A DNA stretch of 33,946 nucleotides, taken from an uncultured SAR86 cluster bacterium. GTDB lineage: Bacteria > Pseudomonadota > Gammaproteobacteria > Magnimaribacterales > D2472. The first letter of the stretch is position 1. Each line of letters starts with the position of its first letter. Below, one piece after another: positions 18,680 through 26,854 of the stretch. The notes below the pieces were generated by a model. The model was not told the origin of the DNA and ran no database searches. It worked only from the letters and a program-made list of their open reading frames with translations. Location of the stretch: assembly GCA_902560315.1 (NCBI GenBank), contig CACELG010000009.1, positions 1-33,946 of the forward strand. The letters are read 5' to 3'. The translations under genes were made by a program, and so were the position numbers.

Positions 18680-19196
18680 TTTAGGAGATAAAAAAATTGA
18701 AACAGATGGAGATAATTTTTGGATAGCTCCAACAGCCGTTGTAATTGGCGAAGTTAAGTTAGCTAAAGATGCTAGTATCTGGTTTAACTCAGTTTTGAGA
18801 GCTGACAATGAGCCCATACATATTGGAGAGGGTTCAAACGTTCAGGATGGCGCAATAATTCATACAGATCCAGGTTTTCCATGTTCAGTAGGTAAAATGG
18901 TAACTGTTGGTCATATGGCTATGCTTCATGGATGCACAATCGGGGATGGAAGCTTAATAGGCATAGGTTCTGTAGTCCTAAATGGAGCAAAAATAGGAAA
19001 AAATTGTATCATCGGCTCCAAAGCACTAGTAACAGAGGGAATGGAAGTTCCAGATGGATCAATGGTTTTAGGTATTCCTGGAAAAGTTAAAAAAACTCTT
19101 AATGAAGAGGAACAGAGCGTTGTTTCTATTGGTGCTGAACACTATATTGAAAATTATAAGAAATATAAGAAGTTAATGAAGGAAAATGAAAACTAA
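18666..19196 (+). CDS. Gamma-carbonic anhydrase family protein (YrdA/PaaY-like hexapeptide repeat)
   Basis: A left-handed beta-helix protein with hexapeptide repeats throughout (VIGEV, SIWFNSVL, IGEGSNVQDGAIIH, IGIGSVVLNGAKIG). The three metal-binding histidines of the gamma-carbonic anhydrase family are visible as H66, H83 and H88 (IIHTD and GHMAMLHG). The 176 residues and short C-terminal helix fit the bacterial YrdA group, many members of which lack proven CO2 hydration. Two ATG codons lie in tandem at 18666 and 18669; either could be used. It overlaps the preceding gene by 14 nt and alaS by 11 nt. Confidence 0.9.
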   Translation: MMNIDLGDKKIETDGDNFWIAPTAVVIGEVKLAKDASIWFNSVLRADNEPIHIGEGSNVQDGAIIHTDPGFPCSVGKMVTVGHMAMLHGCTIGDGSLIGIGSVVLNGAKIGKNCIIGSKALVTEGMEVPDGSMVLGIPGKVKKTLNEEEQSVVSIGAEHYIENYKKYKKLMKENEN

Positions 19197-21762
19197 CAAA
19201 ATTAGAAAATTATTCTTAGATTTTTTTAATTCAAAAGGTCATGAGGTTGTATCTTCAAGCTCTTTAGTCCCAAATAATGATGAAACATTACTTTTCACAA
19301 ATGCTGGAATGGTTCAATTTAAAGATGTATTTCTAGGAACAGAAAGCAAAAATTATAAAAGAGCTGCATCGTCTCAAAGATGTATCAGAGCAGGTGGCAA
19401 ACATAATGATTTAGAAAACGTAGGATACACACTCAGGCATCATACTTTTTTTGAAATGTTAGGAAACTTTAGTTTTGGAGATTACTTTAAAGAAGATGCT
19501 ATTAAGTATGCTTGGGAATTCTTAACTGAAGTTCTTAAATTAGATAAAGATAAACTATGGATTACTGTTTACAAAGATGACGATGAAGCAGAAGAGATAT
19601 GGAAAAATATTATAGGGGTTGAACCAAACAAAATATCAAGACTTGGAGATGAAGAAAACTTTTGGTCTATGGGTGATACAGGTCCTTGCGGCCCATGCTC
19701 TGAAATTTTTTATGATCATGGAGAACATATCAAGGGAACACCTCCAGGAGCTGAAGGTGATGAAGGCGATAGATTTATAGAAATTTGGAATTTAGTTTTT
19801 ATGCAATTTAATAGAGATGAAAGCGGGCAGATGGAGTCACTTCCAAAACCATCTGTTGATACAGGTATGGGATTAGAGAGAATTGCTGCTGTGCTTCAAG
19901 GAGTTAATTCAAACTATGAAACAGATGTTTTTAAAGATTTAATTGAGGCATCAGAAAAACTTCTTGGCAATGAAGGGAGCACATCACACAAAGTGATTTC
20001 TGACCATATTCGTTCCAGTGTTTTCTTATTATCTGATGGCGTAATTCCAGAAAAAGAAGGTAGAGGTTATGTTTTAAGAAGAATCATGAGAAGAGGTATA
20101 AGACATGGATATAAGATCGGTGCAAAAAAACCTTTTATGCATCTTTTAGTTAAAGATTTAATAAAGCTTATGAGTTCCGCATATCCTGAATTAAAGTCAA
20201 AGCAAAAAGAAATAACAAAATTAATTAAAAATGAGGAAGTTAAATTCTTTGAAACATTAGAAATCGGTATTGATATATTAGAAGAAACAATTTCAAAAAT
20301 GCCTAATAAGATGTTATCTGGAGACGTGGTTTTTAAACTTCATGATACATATGGATTCCCGTTTGATTTAACAGCAGATATTGCAAGAGAAAAAGAACTT
20401 GAAATAGATGAAAACCGTTTCAATGAACGTATGGATCAACAAAAACAGACCTCAAAAGCGTCGAGTAGTTTTGTTTCATCTCTTCCAGCAGCCTCAGGGA
20501 TTGAAGAAACTACATTTTTAGGATATGAGGAATTAGAATCAGATTCTAAAATATTAGTAATATGGAAAGACCAAGAAAGAGTTGATAATGCAAAGAACAA
20601 AGATGAAATCTTTATAGCATGTAATCAAACTCCATTTTATGCAGAATCTGGAGGACAAATAGGGGATAAAGGAAAGTTTGCATCTAAATCAGCTACTGGT
20701 AATATTTTAGATTGTAAGAAGCAAGGTAAAGTGTTTATTCATAAAGCCGTTGTTGAAAAAGGAAAAATTAAAACTGGTGAAGTAATTAAAATGAGCGTTG
20801 AAAAGGAAAAAAGGGCGGCAATTGCTATCCATCACTCATCTACTCATTTAGTTCATGCTGCTTTAAGGGAGGTGTTGGGAGAGCATGTTCAACAAAAAGG
20901 ATCTTTAGTTGATGAAAATAAACTAAGATTTGATTTTTCTCACTCAAAACCACTTACTCAAGATGAGATTTCTAAAATAGAATCGATTGTTAATAAAGAA
21001 GCTTTGAATAATTTAGAGGTCAAAACTGAGTTAATGAAACTTGATGATGCTATGAAATCAGGTGCGATGGCATTATTTGGTGAAAAATATGATGATGATG
21101 TCAGAGTTCTAACTATGGGGGAAAATTCTTACTCTGTAGAGTTATGTGGTGGAACGCATGTTCAAAGAACTGGAGATATTGGATTTTTTATTATTACCAA
21201 TCAATCAAGTGTTGCTTCTGGAATAAGAAGAATAGAAGCTGTTGCAGGAATGAAATCTTTAGAGCATATCAAGCAAATAAGAGATATAAATTTATCGCTT
21301 CAACATATATTAAATGTTCCTGCTGATGTTGTTCACGAAAAAATTAAATTGTTAATAGAAGAAAATAAAAAACTTAAGAAAGGTTCAAATAATAAAACCT
21401 CAAAAAAATCTGTTGTTGCATCAGAAACTTATGAAATTAATGATTGGAAGTTAATAATAGAACAGGTAGAGATTGATAATACAAAAGATTTGAGGAACCT
21501 GGTTGATGAACAAAAAAATACTAATGAAAAAATATGTGTAGTGATTTTATCTACAACTGGTAATAAAGTTGCTCTGGTATGTGGTGTAACTCCAAATTTA
21601 ACTGATTCTTTATCAGCTAAAGATGTCATTTCAAAACTATCTGGTGATATTGGTGGCTCAGGTGGTGGAAGGGCTGATTTTGCTCAAGGAGCTGGCGAAA
21701 CTGAAAATTTAAAAGAATTCGTGACTTCTATACCAAATTCAGTAAAATCCCTCGAAAAATAA
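19186..21762 (+). CDS. alaS: AlaS, alanyl-tRNA synthetase
   Basis: Class II synthetase charging tRNA-Ala. Its catalytic N-terminus includes FTNAGMVQFKDVFLG, RCIRAGGKHNDLENVG and HTFFEMLGNFSFGDYF. The editing domain carries the zinc ligands HHSSTH (about residue 550) and CGGTH (about residue 654). The C-terminal C-Ala domain ends with GGSGGGRADFAQGAG. At 858 residues it is full length (876 in E. coli). The ATG at 19186 overlaps the preceding stop by 11 nt. Two Gs lie only 3 nt before the start, so initiation probably depends on coupling. A stop codon just upstream excludes an earlier start. lysC follows after 7 nt. Confidence 0.98.
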   Translation: MKTNKIRKLFLDFFNSKGHEVVSSSSLVPNNDETLLFTNAGMVQFKDVFLGTESKNYKRAASSQRCIRAGGKHNDLENVGYTLRHHTFFEMLGNFSFGDYFKEDAIKYAWEFLTEVLKLDKDKLWITVYKDDDEAEEIWKNIIGVEPNKISRLGDEENFWSMGDTGPCGPCSEIFYDHGEHIKGTPPGAEGDEGDRFIEIWNLVFMQFNRDESGQMESLPKPSVDTGMGLERIAAVLQGVNSNYETDVFKDLIEASEKLLGNEGSTSHKVISDHIRSSVFLLSDGVIPEKEGRGYVLRRIMRRGIRHGYKIGAKKPFMHLLVKDLIKLMSSAYPELKSKQKEITKLIKNEEVKFFETLEIGIDILEETISKMPNKMLSGDVVFKLHDTYGFPFDLTADIAREKELEIDENRFNERMDQQKQTSKASSSFVSSLPAASGIEETTFLGYEELESDSKILVIWKDQERVDNAKNKDEIFIACNQTPFYAESGGQIGDKGKFASKSATGNILDCKKQGKVFIHKAVVEKGKIKTGEVIKMSVEKEKRAAIAIHHSSTHLVHAALREVLGEHVQQKGSLVDENKLRFDFSHSKPLTQDEISKIESIVNKEALNNLEVKTELMKLDDAMKSGAMALFGEKYDDDVRVLTMGENSYSVELCGGTHVQRTGDIGFFIITNQSSVASGIRRIEAVAGMKSLEHIKQIRDINLSLQHILNVPADVVHEKIKLLIEENKKLKKGSNNKTSKKSVVASETYEINDWKLIIEQVEIDNTKDLRNLVDEQKNTNEKICVVILSTTGNKVALVCGVTPNLTDSLSAKDVISKLSGDIGGSGGGRADFAQGAGETENLKEFVTSIPNSVKSLEK

Positions 21763-21769
21763 AAATAAT

Positions 21770-22984
21770 ATGTCTGAAATTATTGTTCAAAAGTTTGGAG
21801 GCACTTCTGTCGGCTCAGTAGAAAGAATAGATGCTGTAGCAGAAATTGTTAAAAATGCATCCCAATCAAATAAGATTGTGGTTGTTGTCTCTGCTATGGC
21901 AGGCGAAACAAATAAGTTAGTCAATTTAGCAAAAAATTTTAGTGAAAATCCAAATAAAAGGGAGTTTGACGCATTAGTAGCAACTGGGGAGACAATAAGT
22001 TCAGCTTTATTGGCAATGGCCTTACATTCAAAAGGTCTTAAAGCTAAATCTTATTCTGCATCACAAATCTCAATGAGAACTACTGATTCATTTTCAAAAG
22101 CAAGAATTTTAGATGTTGATGCAAAAAAAATATTAGAAGTTCTGGAAGAAGACACTATTCCAATTATTACTGGTTTCCAAGGCATAACTGAAACAGGGGA
22201 TGTTACTACTCTAGGCAGAGGAGGGTCAGATACAACAGCTGTAGCAATTGCTGCTCAAGTCAAAGCAAAAAGATGCGACATTTATACTGACGTAGATGGT
22301 ATATTTACTACTGATCCAAAAATTGTACCGAATGCAAAAAAATTAGATTCGATTACAATGGAAGAGATGCTTGAGCTTGCTGGACAGGGTGCAAAAGTCA
22401 TACAAACTAGAGCTGTAGAGTTTGCAAATAAATATAATGTTCCTGTTCGAGTATTATCAAGCTTTAATAATGGTAACGGAACATTAATTTCATTAAAGGA
22501 AGATACTATGGAAAATGCATTGGTGTCTGGGATAGCCTCTCAGAAAAACCAGGTTAAATTTACTTTACATGGAGTTGGAGACATTCCTGGAACTGCTTTT
22601 AAGATTCTTGGGCCAATAAGTGATGCAGATGTTGAGGTAGATGTTATTGTTCAAAACGTAAGTGTTGATGGTAAAACAGATTTCACCTTTACAGTCTCTT
22701 CAGAGGATCAAGAAACAGTTAATTCAGTTATTGAAGATATAAAAGAAGATGTTGAGTATAGAGATTTAATAGTTAACTCAGATATTGCAAAAGTTTCACT
22801 TGTTGGAGTTGGTATGAGATCACAAGCCGGTGTAGCAAGTCGAGCTTTCAAAGCTCTTTCAGAAAAGGATGTAAATATACAAATAATATGTACTTCTGAA
22901 ATTAAAATAACAATGGTTATTGATGAGTCTCTAGTTGATAAAGCAGTACAAGTGCTTCATGAGGAGTTTGAACTAGACAAATAA
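21770..22984 (+). CDS. lysC: Aspartate kinase (LysC-type, monofunctional)
   Basis: Catalyses aspartate to 4-phosphoaspartate, the entry to lysine, threonine, methionine and diaminopimelate. The amino-acid kinase domain begins IVQKFGGTSVGS and contains VVSAMAGETN, TLGRGGSDTTAVA and DVDGIFTTDP. Two ACT domains fill the C-terminal third (KFTLHGVGDIPG and KVSLVGVGMRSQAGVA), so feedback inhibition by lysine and/or threonine is expected. The length of 404 residues matches the Pseudomonas-type enzyme. It sits 7 nt after alaS, the gene order known from many gammaproteobacteria. No room exists upstream for a lysine riboswitch. The next gene starts directly at the stop codon. Confidence 0.97.
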   Translation: MSEIIVQKFGGTSVGSVERIDAVAEIVKNASQSNKIVVVVSAMAGETNKLVNLAKNFSENPNKREFDALVATGETISSALLAMALHSKGLKAKSYSASQISMRTTDSFSKARILDVDAKKILEVLEEDTIPIITGFQGITETGDVTTLGRGGSDTTAVAIAAQVKAKRCDIYTDVDGIFTTDPKIVPNAKKLDSITMEEMLELAGQGAKVIQTRAVEFANKYNVPVRVLSSFNNGNGTLISLKEDTMENALVSGIASQKNQVKFTLHGVGDIPGTAFKILGPISDADVEVDVIVQNVSVDGKTDFTFTVSSEDQETVNSVIEDIKEDVEYRDLIVNSDIAKVSLVGVGMRSQAGVASRAFKALSEKDVNIQIICTSEIKITMVIDESLVDKAVQVLHEEFELDK

Positions 22985-24319
22985 ATGTATGACCTGATTC
23001 TAAAAAATTGCACTGTTGTCAATGAAAATAAATCTTTTGAGTCGGATATTGCAATTAAAAATAATAGAATTGAACTAATTTCAAACTCTATAGATCAAGA
23101 GTCAAAAGAAATAATAGATATAGATGGAAGATTTGTAATACCTGGTCTAATTGATGATCAAGTGCATTTCAGAGAGCCTGGATTAACTCATAAAGGTGAT
23201 ATTGCGACTGAATCAAAAGCAGGTTTAGCTGGAGGAGTAACAAGCTTTTTTGAGATGCCTAACGTTAATCCAACCACAACAACAAATGAAAATTTATCTA
23301 AAAAATTTCAACTTGCTAGCACAAGAGCTCTATCAAACTATTCTTTTCATCTTGGAGCAAGCAATACTAATATTGAAGAAATAAAAAAGGTTGATATCAA
23401 TCAAGCTGCTGCTCTAAAAGTATTTATGGGAGCATCATTTGGTGAAATGTTAGTGGATGATATAGATGCCCTCGATGATATTTTTAACTATTCACCATTA
23501 ATCGTTGTTACTCATTGTGAGGATCAAAAGAAAGTTAAAGAGAACGAGGAGCTATATTTTAACAAGTATGGTGAAGACTTGTCCGCTGAGCATCATCATT
23601 TAATAAGAGACGTGGATAGTTGTTATCTATCTAGCTCACTTGCAGTGGATTTAGCAAAAAAATATGATTCGGATTTACATGTTTTTCACTTAACTACAGA
23701 AAAAGAGATGGAACTTTTTACTGCTGGCAAGATTGACGGTAAAAAAATAACAGCTGAGGTTTGTGTTCACCATATGTATTTTAATGAATCACGATATGCT
23801 GATCTTGGTAATCAGATAAAGTGTAATCCTTCTATCAAATATGAATCAGATAGACTTGCACTAATAAATGCTTTGCTAACAGATAAAATTGATATCATTG
23901 CAACTGATCATGCTCCACATACATGGGAAGAGAAAAGTCAAAGTTATTCTCAGGCACCTGCAGGATTACCACTTGTTCAACATGGTATGCAAATTCTCAT
24001 GGACTTTTATCACCAAGACATCCTTTCTCTTGAAACAATTGTTCAAAAAACTAGTCACAATGTTGCAAATAGATTTCAAGTTAAGGAAAGAGGTTACATA
24101 AGAGAAGGGTATTATGCAGATTTGACTGTGTTAGATATTGATAAACCTTATACAGTTTCTAATGATAATATTTTATATAAATGTGGTTGGTCTCCTTTTA
24201 ATGGTCATACATTTCAATCATCAATATTTATGACAATTGTTAATGGAAATATTGCCTTTAAAGATGGTCAGGTTGCTGAAGATTTATCTTTTGGAATGCA
24301 AATAGAATTCGATAGATAA
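22985..24319 (+). CDS. pyrC: Dihydroorotase, class I type, with Q instead of H in the metal motif
   Basis: Amidohydrolase that cyclises carbamoyl-aspartate to dihydroorotate in pyrimidine synthesis. The visible set is H61 in DDQVHFREPG, the presumed carboxylated lysine K145 (ALKVFMGAS), H177, H235 and catalytic D308 (ATDHAPH). The usual first ligand of the HxH pair is Q59, encoded CAA, so the motif is Q-x-H. From memory, Bacteroidota-type dihydroorotases share this DDQVHFREPG form and the roughly 445-residue length; the gene may therefore derive from that branch. E. coli-type (class II) PyrC looks quite different. The ATG touches the lysC stop with no gap. tRNA-Ser follows. Hydantoinase or allantoinase activity is a less likely alternative. 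Confidence 0.88.
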   Translation: MYDLILKNCTVVNENKSFESDIAIKNNRIELISNSIDQESKEIIDIDGRFVIPGLIDDQVHFREPGLTHKGDIATESKAGLAGGVTSFFEMPNVNPTTTTNENLSKKFQLASTRALSNYSFHLGASNTNIEEIKKVDINQAAALKVFMGASFGEMLVDDIDALDDIFNYSPLIVVTHCEDQKKVKENEELYFNKYGEDLSAEHHHLIRDVDSCYLSSSLAVDLAKKYDSDLHVFHLTTEKEMELFTAGKIDGKKITAEVCVHHMYFNESRYADLGNQIKCNPSIKYESDRLALINALLTDKIDIIATDHAPHTWEEKSQSYSQAPAGLPLVQHGMQILMDFYHQDILSLETIVQKTSHNVANRFQVKERGYIREGYYADLTVLDIDKPYTVSNDNILYKCGWSPFNGHTFQSSIFMTIVNGNIAFKDGQVAEDLSFGMQIEFDR

Positions 24320-24324
24320 ATTAG

Positions 24325-24353
24325 TTATCTTTATATTTTCAAACAGTTATAAT
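24325..24353 (+). promoter_or_regulatory. Predicted promoter of tRNA-Ser
   Basis: A perfect -10 TATAAT (24348-24353) lies 17 bp after a weak -35 TTATCT (24325-24330), just past the dihydroorotase stop. The C-rich discriminator CCCTCTTC follows, and the tRNA begins 20 nt after the -10. This suggests that the tRNA has its own promoter. Confidence 0.6.
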
Positions 24354-24373
24354 CCCTCTTCTTAATATTAATA

Positions 24374-24463
24374 GGAGAGTTGGCTGAGTGGTCGAAAGCG
24401 CCTCCCTGCTAAGGAGGTAACTGGGCAACTGGTTCGAGGGTTCGAATCCCTCACTCTCCGCCA
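24374..24463 (+). tRNA. tRNA-Ser (anticodon GCU)
   Basis: Class II tRNA of 90 nt with an encoded CCA. Acceptor GGAGAGT (24374-24380) pairs with ACTCTCC (24453-24459), discriminator G. The anticodon loop CTGCTAA gives GCU, reading AGC/AGU. A long variable arm and the T loop GGTTCGAATCC are present. It follows alaS-lysC as in Pseudomonas-type genomes. Only 20 nt separate it from the next ATG. Confidence 0.97.
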
Positions 24464-24483
24464 GATATATGGTTTAATAAATT

Positions 24484-25335
24484 ATGAGTATTGAAGCAAT
24501 AAAAAATTTTTTAGATGGATTCTCTATAGAAGTTACACCAAGGGCCGCTGCCAAAATAGATAATTTTGCTGACCTTATTCCAGAAGGAACATTAATTTAT
24601 ATTGCTCATATAGAAGGAACTCCAATTGAGGAGATGGTAGCTACAGCTAAGAAAATAAACGAGCAAGGTTTTTCACCAATGCCACATTTTCCTGCTCGAA
24701 TAATTAAAGATAAAAATGTTTTACAAGACTGGATATCAAAATATCAAAATGAGGCTAATGTCAAAAATGGATTATTAATTGCTGGTGGGGCAAATAAGCC
24801 ATATGGAGAGTATGATTCTTCTATTCAACTGATTGAATCAGAACTTTTTGACAAAGCAAATTTTCAAAATCTTCATATCGCCGGTCATCCTGAAGGCAGC
24901 ATGGATATAGATCCAGATGGATCAACAAAAAATGTTGATCAAGCACTATCTTGGAAGAATGAATTTAGTAAACGAACAGATGCAAAAATGGCGATTACGA
25001 CTCAATTTAGTTTCGATGCTGATTCAGTAATAAGTTGGGCAAATAATTTAAAAAAATCTGGTATCGATATACCCATTCATATTGGAATAGCGGGCCCAGC
25101 AAAACTCCAGACACTTTTAAAATATTCAATAGAATGTGGAGTAGGAGCTTCTATAAAAATTATACAAAAAAGAGCAATGGATCTTACTAAATTATTATTA
25201 CCTTATAAGCCAACAACAATTATTAGTGATTTAGCTAATTACAAGGCTAATAATCCCTCCTTTAATATTGAAAAGGTACACTTTTTTCCACTTGGCGGAG
25301 TTAAACAAGTTTCAGATTTTGTAAAAGAAGCTTAA
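24484..25335 (+). CDS. Methylenetetrahydrofolate reductase-like protein (MetF superfamily)
   Basis: The 283-residue product aligns by eye with MetF along its length: GFSPMPHFPARII near the first third, GLLIAGGANKPYGEY where MetF has the ALRGD loop, HPEGS in place of YPEVHP, then ITTQFSFDADSVISW and IPIHIGIAGP, and a C-terminal VHFFPLGG like HFYTLN. It lacks the exact ALRGD sequence, so it may be a divergent paralogue and not the housekeeping enzyme. Expected role: flavin-dependent one-carbon chemistry on tetrahydrofolate, possibly linked to methylated-compound catabolism (inference). The start lies 20 nt after tRNA-Ser with no terminator or ribosome site between. The next gene is 97 nt away. 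Confidence 0.75.
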   Translation: MSIEAIKNFLDGFSIEVTPRAAAKIDNFADLIPEGTLIYIAHIEGTPIEEMVATAKKINEQGFSPMPHFPARIIKDKNVLQDWISKYQNEANVKNGLLIAGGANKPYGEYDSSIQLIESELFDKANFQNLHIAGHPEGSMDIDPDGSTKNVDQALSWKNEFSKRTDAKMAITTQFSFDADSVISWANNLKKSGIDIPIHIGIAGPAKLQTLLKYSIECGVGASIKIIQKRAMDLTKLLLPYKPTTIISDLANYKANNPSFNIEKVHFFPLGGVKQVSDFVKEA

Positions 25336-25432
25336 TTTAATTTATGTATACTAAATATACTTAATATTTATATATCAATCTCTATATTCTTGTAATATAC
25401 ATATCTAATCAAAAAATAATAAGGGAGATATT
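25336..25432 (+). promoter_or_regulatory. AT-rich leader before the small membrane protein gene
   Basis: This 97-nt spacer is almost entirely A and T, with repeated ATATAC and TATACT words near 25345-25362. It ends in a good ribosome site, GGGAG about 5 nt before the ATG. Several -10-like words exist, but none has a convincing -35, so I do not place a promoter precisely. Confidence 0.4.
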
Positions 25433-25867
25433 ATGGAAGATATTATTATACAAAGTGCTATGGCAGAAATTGCTATGTGGGATGCGTTTCATACTGGAAG
25501 AGGTGCAAATGCAACTGGTTTATTGGCATTAGTTATAGCCTTTTGGGTTGCTGCAAGATTTAGCAGTGTTTCTATGGATAAAGGTACAAATTTACTTGGA
25601 AAAGTAATTGTGACCTCTTTTGCTGTCAGTGTGTTTATGTTTTCAATGATTGTTTTCACAAACATAGGAAATTTATTTGAAGGTCAAGCAGCTGCATTAG
25701 CCGCTCTTGATGCTGCAAATGGTGACGTTGATCTGAGTCCTGCTGCTCAAGCTTATTTAGCTAATCAAGATGAAGGGAGTGGTTTTGGTATTGCTATGGC
25801 TTGGATGATGAGTGTTTCAGCATTAGCCATTGCTGTATTGCCTATGTGGTTTAATACTAACGATTAA
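25433..25867 (+). CDS. Small three-helix membrane protein, unrecognised
   Basis: A 144-residue protein I do not recognise. Three hydrophobic segments are visible, at about residues 28-45, 54-79 and 119-139, separated by a polar loop with VSMDKGTN and an Ala-rich, acidic stretch (AAALAALDAANGDVDLSP) that would lie on one side of the membrane. There is no signal peptide, cysteine, or metal-binding motif. Start choice is supported by a strong GGGAG ribosome site. It is monocistronic in appearance: an AT-rich leader upstream and the only hairpin terminator in the window 17 nt downstream. These signals suggest strong independent expression, but function is unknown. Confidence 0.85.
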   Translation: MEDIIIQSAMAEIAMWDAFHTGRGANATGLLALVIAFWVAARFSSVSMDKGTNLLGKVIVTSFAVSVFMFSMIVFTNIGNLFEGQAAALAALDAANGDVDLSPAAQAYLANQDEGSGFGIAMAWMMSVSALAIAVLPMWFNTND

Positions 25868-25884
25868 TTCATTAATCTATTAAT

Positions 25885-25914
25885 AAAAAAAACGCTCTTT
25901 TGAGCGTTTTTTTT
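25885..25914. terminator. Bidirectional rho-independent terminator
   Basis: A perfect inverted repeat A8-CGCTC-TTTT-GAGCG-T8 (25885-25914) with a GC-rich stem core and T-runs on both strands. It lies between the converging ends of the small membrane protein gene and ctlX, so it can end transcripts from both sides. Confidence 0.93.
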
Positions 25915-25915
25915 A

Positions 25916-26812
25916 TTAAAATAATTCGGTAAGCATACACCTTGCAGACCCACCACCATACTTTTCAATAGTTGGAATATCTGAATGAATAATATCTTTG
26001 TAGGAGCTTAGTAGTTTATCTAATTGAGTTTGATTTAACGCTTTATAAGCTGTCGAAGAAATAATCAAAAATAATTCACCGTCTTCGTTCTGTGCTTCTA
26101 TAGCATTTCCACAAAAGCTTTTAATCTGATCAGCTGATAACTCAATTACCTGATGATATTGATTTACCTTTTCTTTAACATAATCTAGGTGCTCAGGCTT
26201 GATGACATCAAAGCAAATTCCAATAATTTCTGTTCCAACATACATCAAAACATCTGTGTGATAAATTGGTGAACCTGTATGACTCTGAGTTTCAAATAAG
26301 ACTAATTCAAAATCATTATTTCTACACCATATTATTAGTTGAACAGCATTAGTTCTTGGTGAAATACCTGCATAAACGATTCTATTTACTCTATCAAAAA
26401 CCATGCTGCTTGTAGATTCCAAGAAAACCTCTTTATCTTCAAGATATGACATGTCATCAGTTAACTCATATGTCTTTGTCAGATGTTCAATCATAGATAA
26501 CTTTTTTTCTTTTCTTCTATTGGGAGCCATCATGCTAAATATTTGCATTGTTTTATTTTGAAAAGTTATAAACCAATTTGGAAATATATGATCAGGACAA
26601 TCCTTAGATCCTTTCAAACTGGTTACCTTAATACCTTTTTCTTCAATTGCACTTTTAAGATTATGAAACTCACTTAAGGCTTTTTCTGCAATAATTTCAG
26701 GAGTTTCATCTGTTACCTTTTCTTGATAATGATTTGTAAATGCAGTCTGCTCATTAGAATAAAATGCTTCTGGTTCTATCATGAATAAATGAGATGTTGA
26801 CTGTTTAGGCAT
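25916..26812 (-). CDS. ctlX: CtlX-like citrulline hydrolase (amidinotransferase / guanidino-modifying fold)
   Basis: The 298-residue product belongs to the amidinotransferase-like superfamily: PDHIFPNWFITF near residue 74, FLESTSSMVFDR, HTGSPIYHTDVLMYVG with the active-site histidine, and a C-terminal GGGSARCML with nucleophile C292. The pattern matches proteins annotated as citrulline utilization hydrolase CtlX, which release ornithine from citrulline. It is divergent from an ornithine aminotransferase with only 42 nt between, which supports that role: citrulline to ornithine to glutamate semialdehyde. Arginine or dimethylarginine hydrolysis is the alternative. The gene ends at the bidirectional terminator. 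No signal peptide is seen, so it is cytosolic. Confidence 0.82.
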   Translation of the reverse strand: MPKQSTSHLFMIEPEAFYSNEQTAFTNHYQEKVTDETPEIIAEKALSEFHNLKSAIEEKGIKVTSLKGSKDCPDHIFPNWFITFQNKTMQIFSMMAPNRRKEKKLSMIEHLTKTYELTDDMSYLEDKEVFLESTSSMVFDRVNRIVYAGISPRTNAVQLIIWCRNNDFELVLFETQSHTGSPIYHTDVLMYVGTEIIGICFDVIKPEHLDYVKEKVNQYHQVIELSADQIKSFCGNAIEAQNEDGELFLIISSTAYKALNQTQLDKLLSSYKDIIHSDIPTIEKYGGGSARCMLTELF

Positions 26813-26854
26813 ATACTTCTTTGCTGATAAAAACTATGCGGTTAAAATACACTC

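Noticed and set aside
21763-21769. Possible lysine riboswitch before lysC
   Set aside because: Only 7 nt separate alaS and lysC, so there is no space for one.
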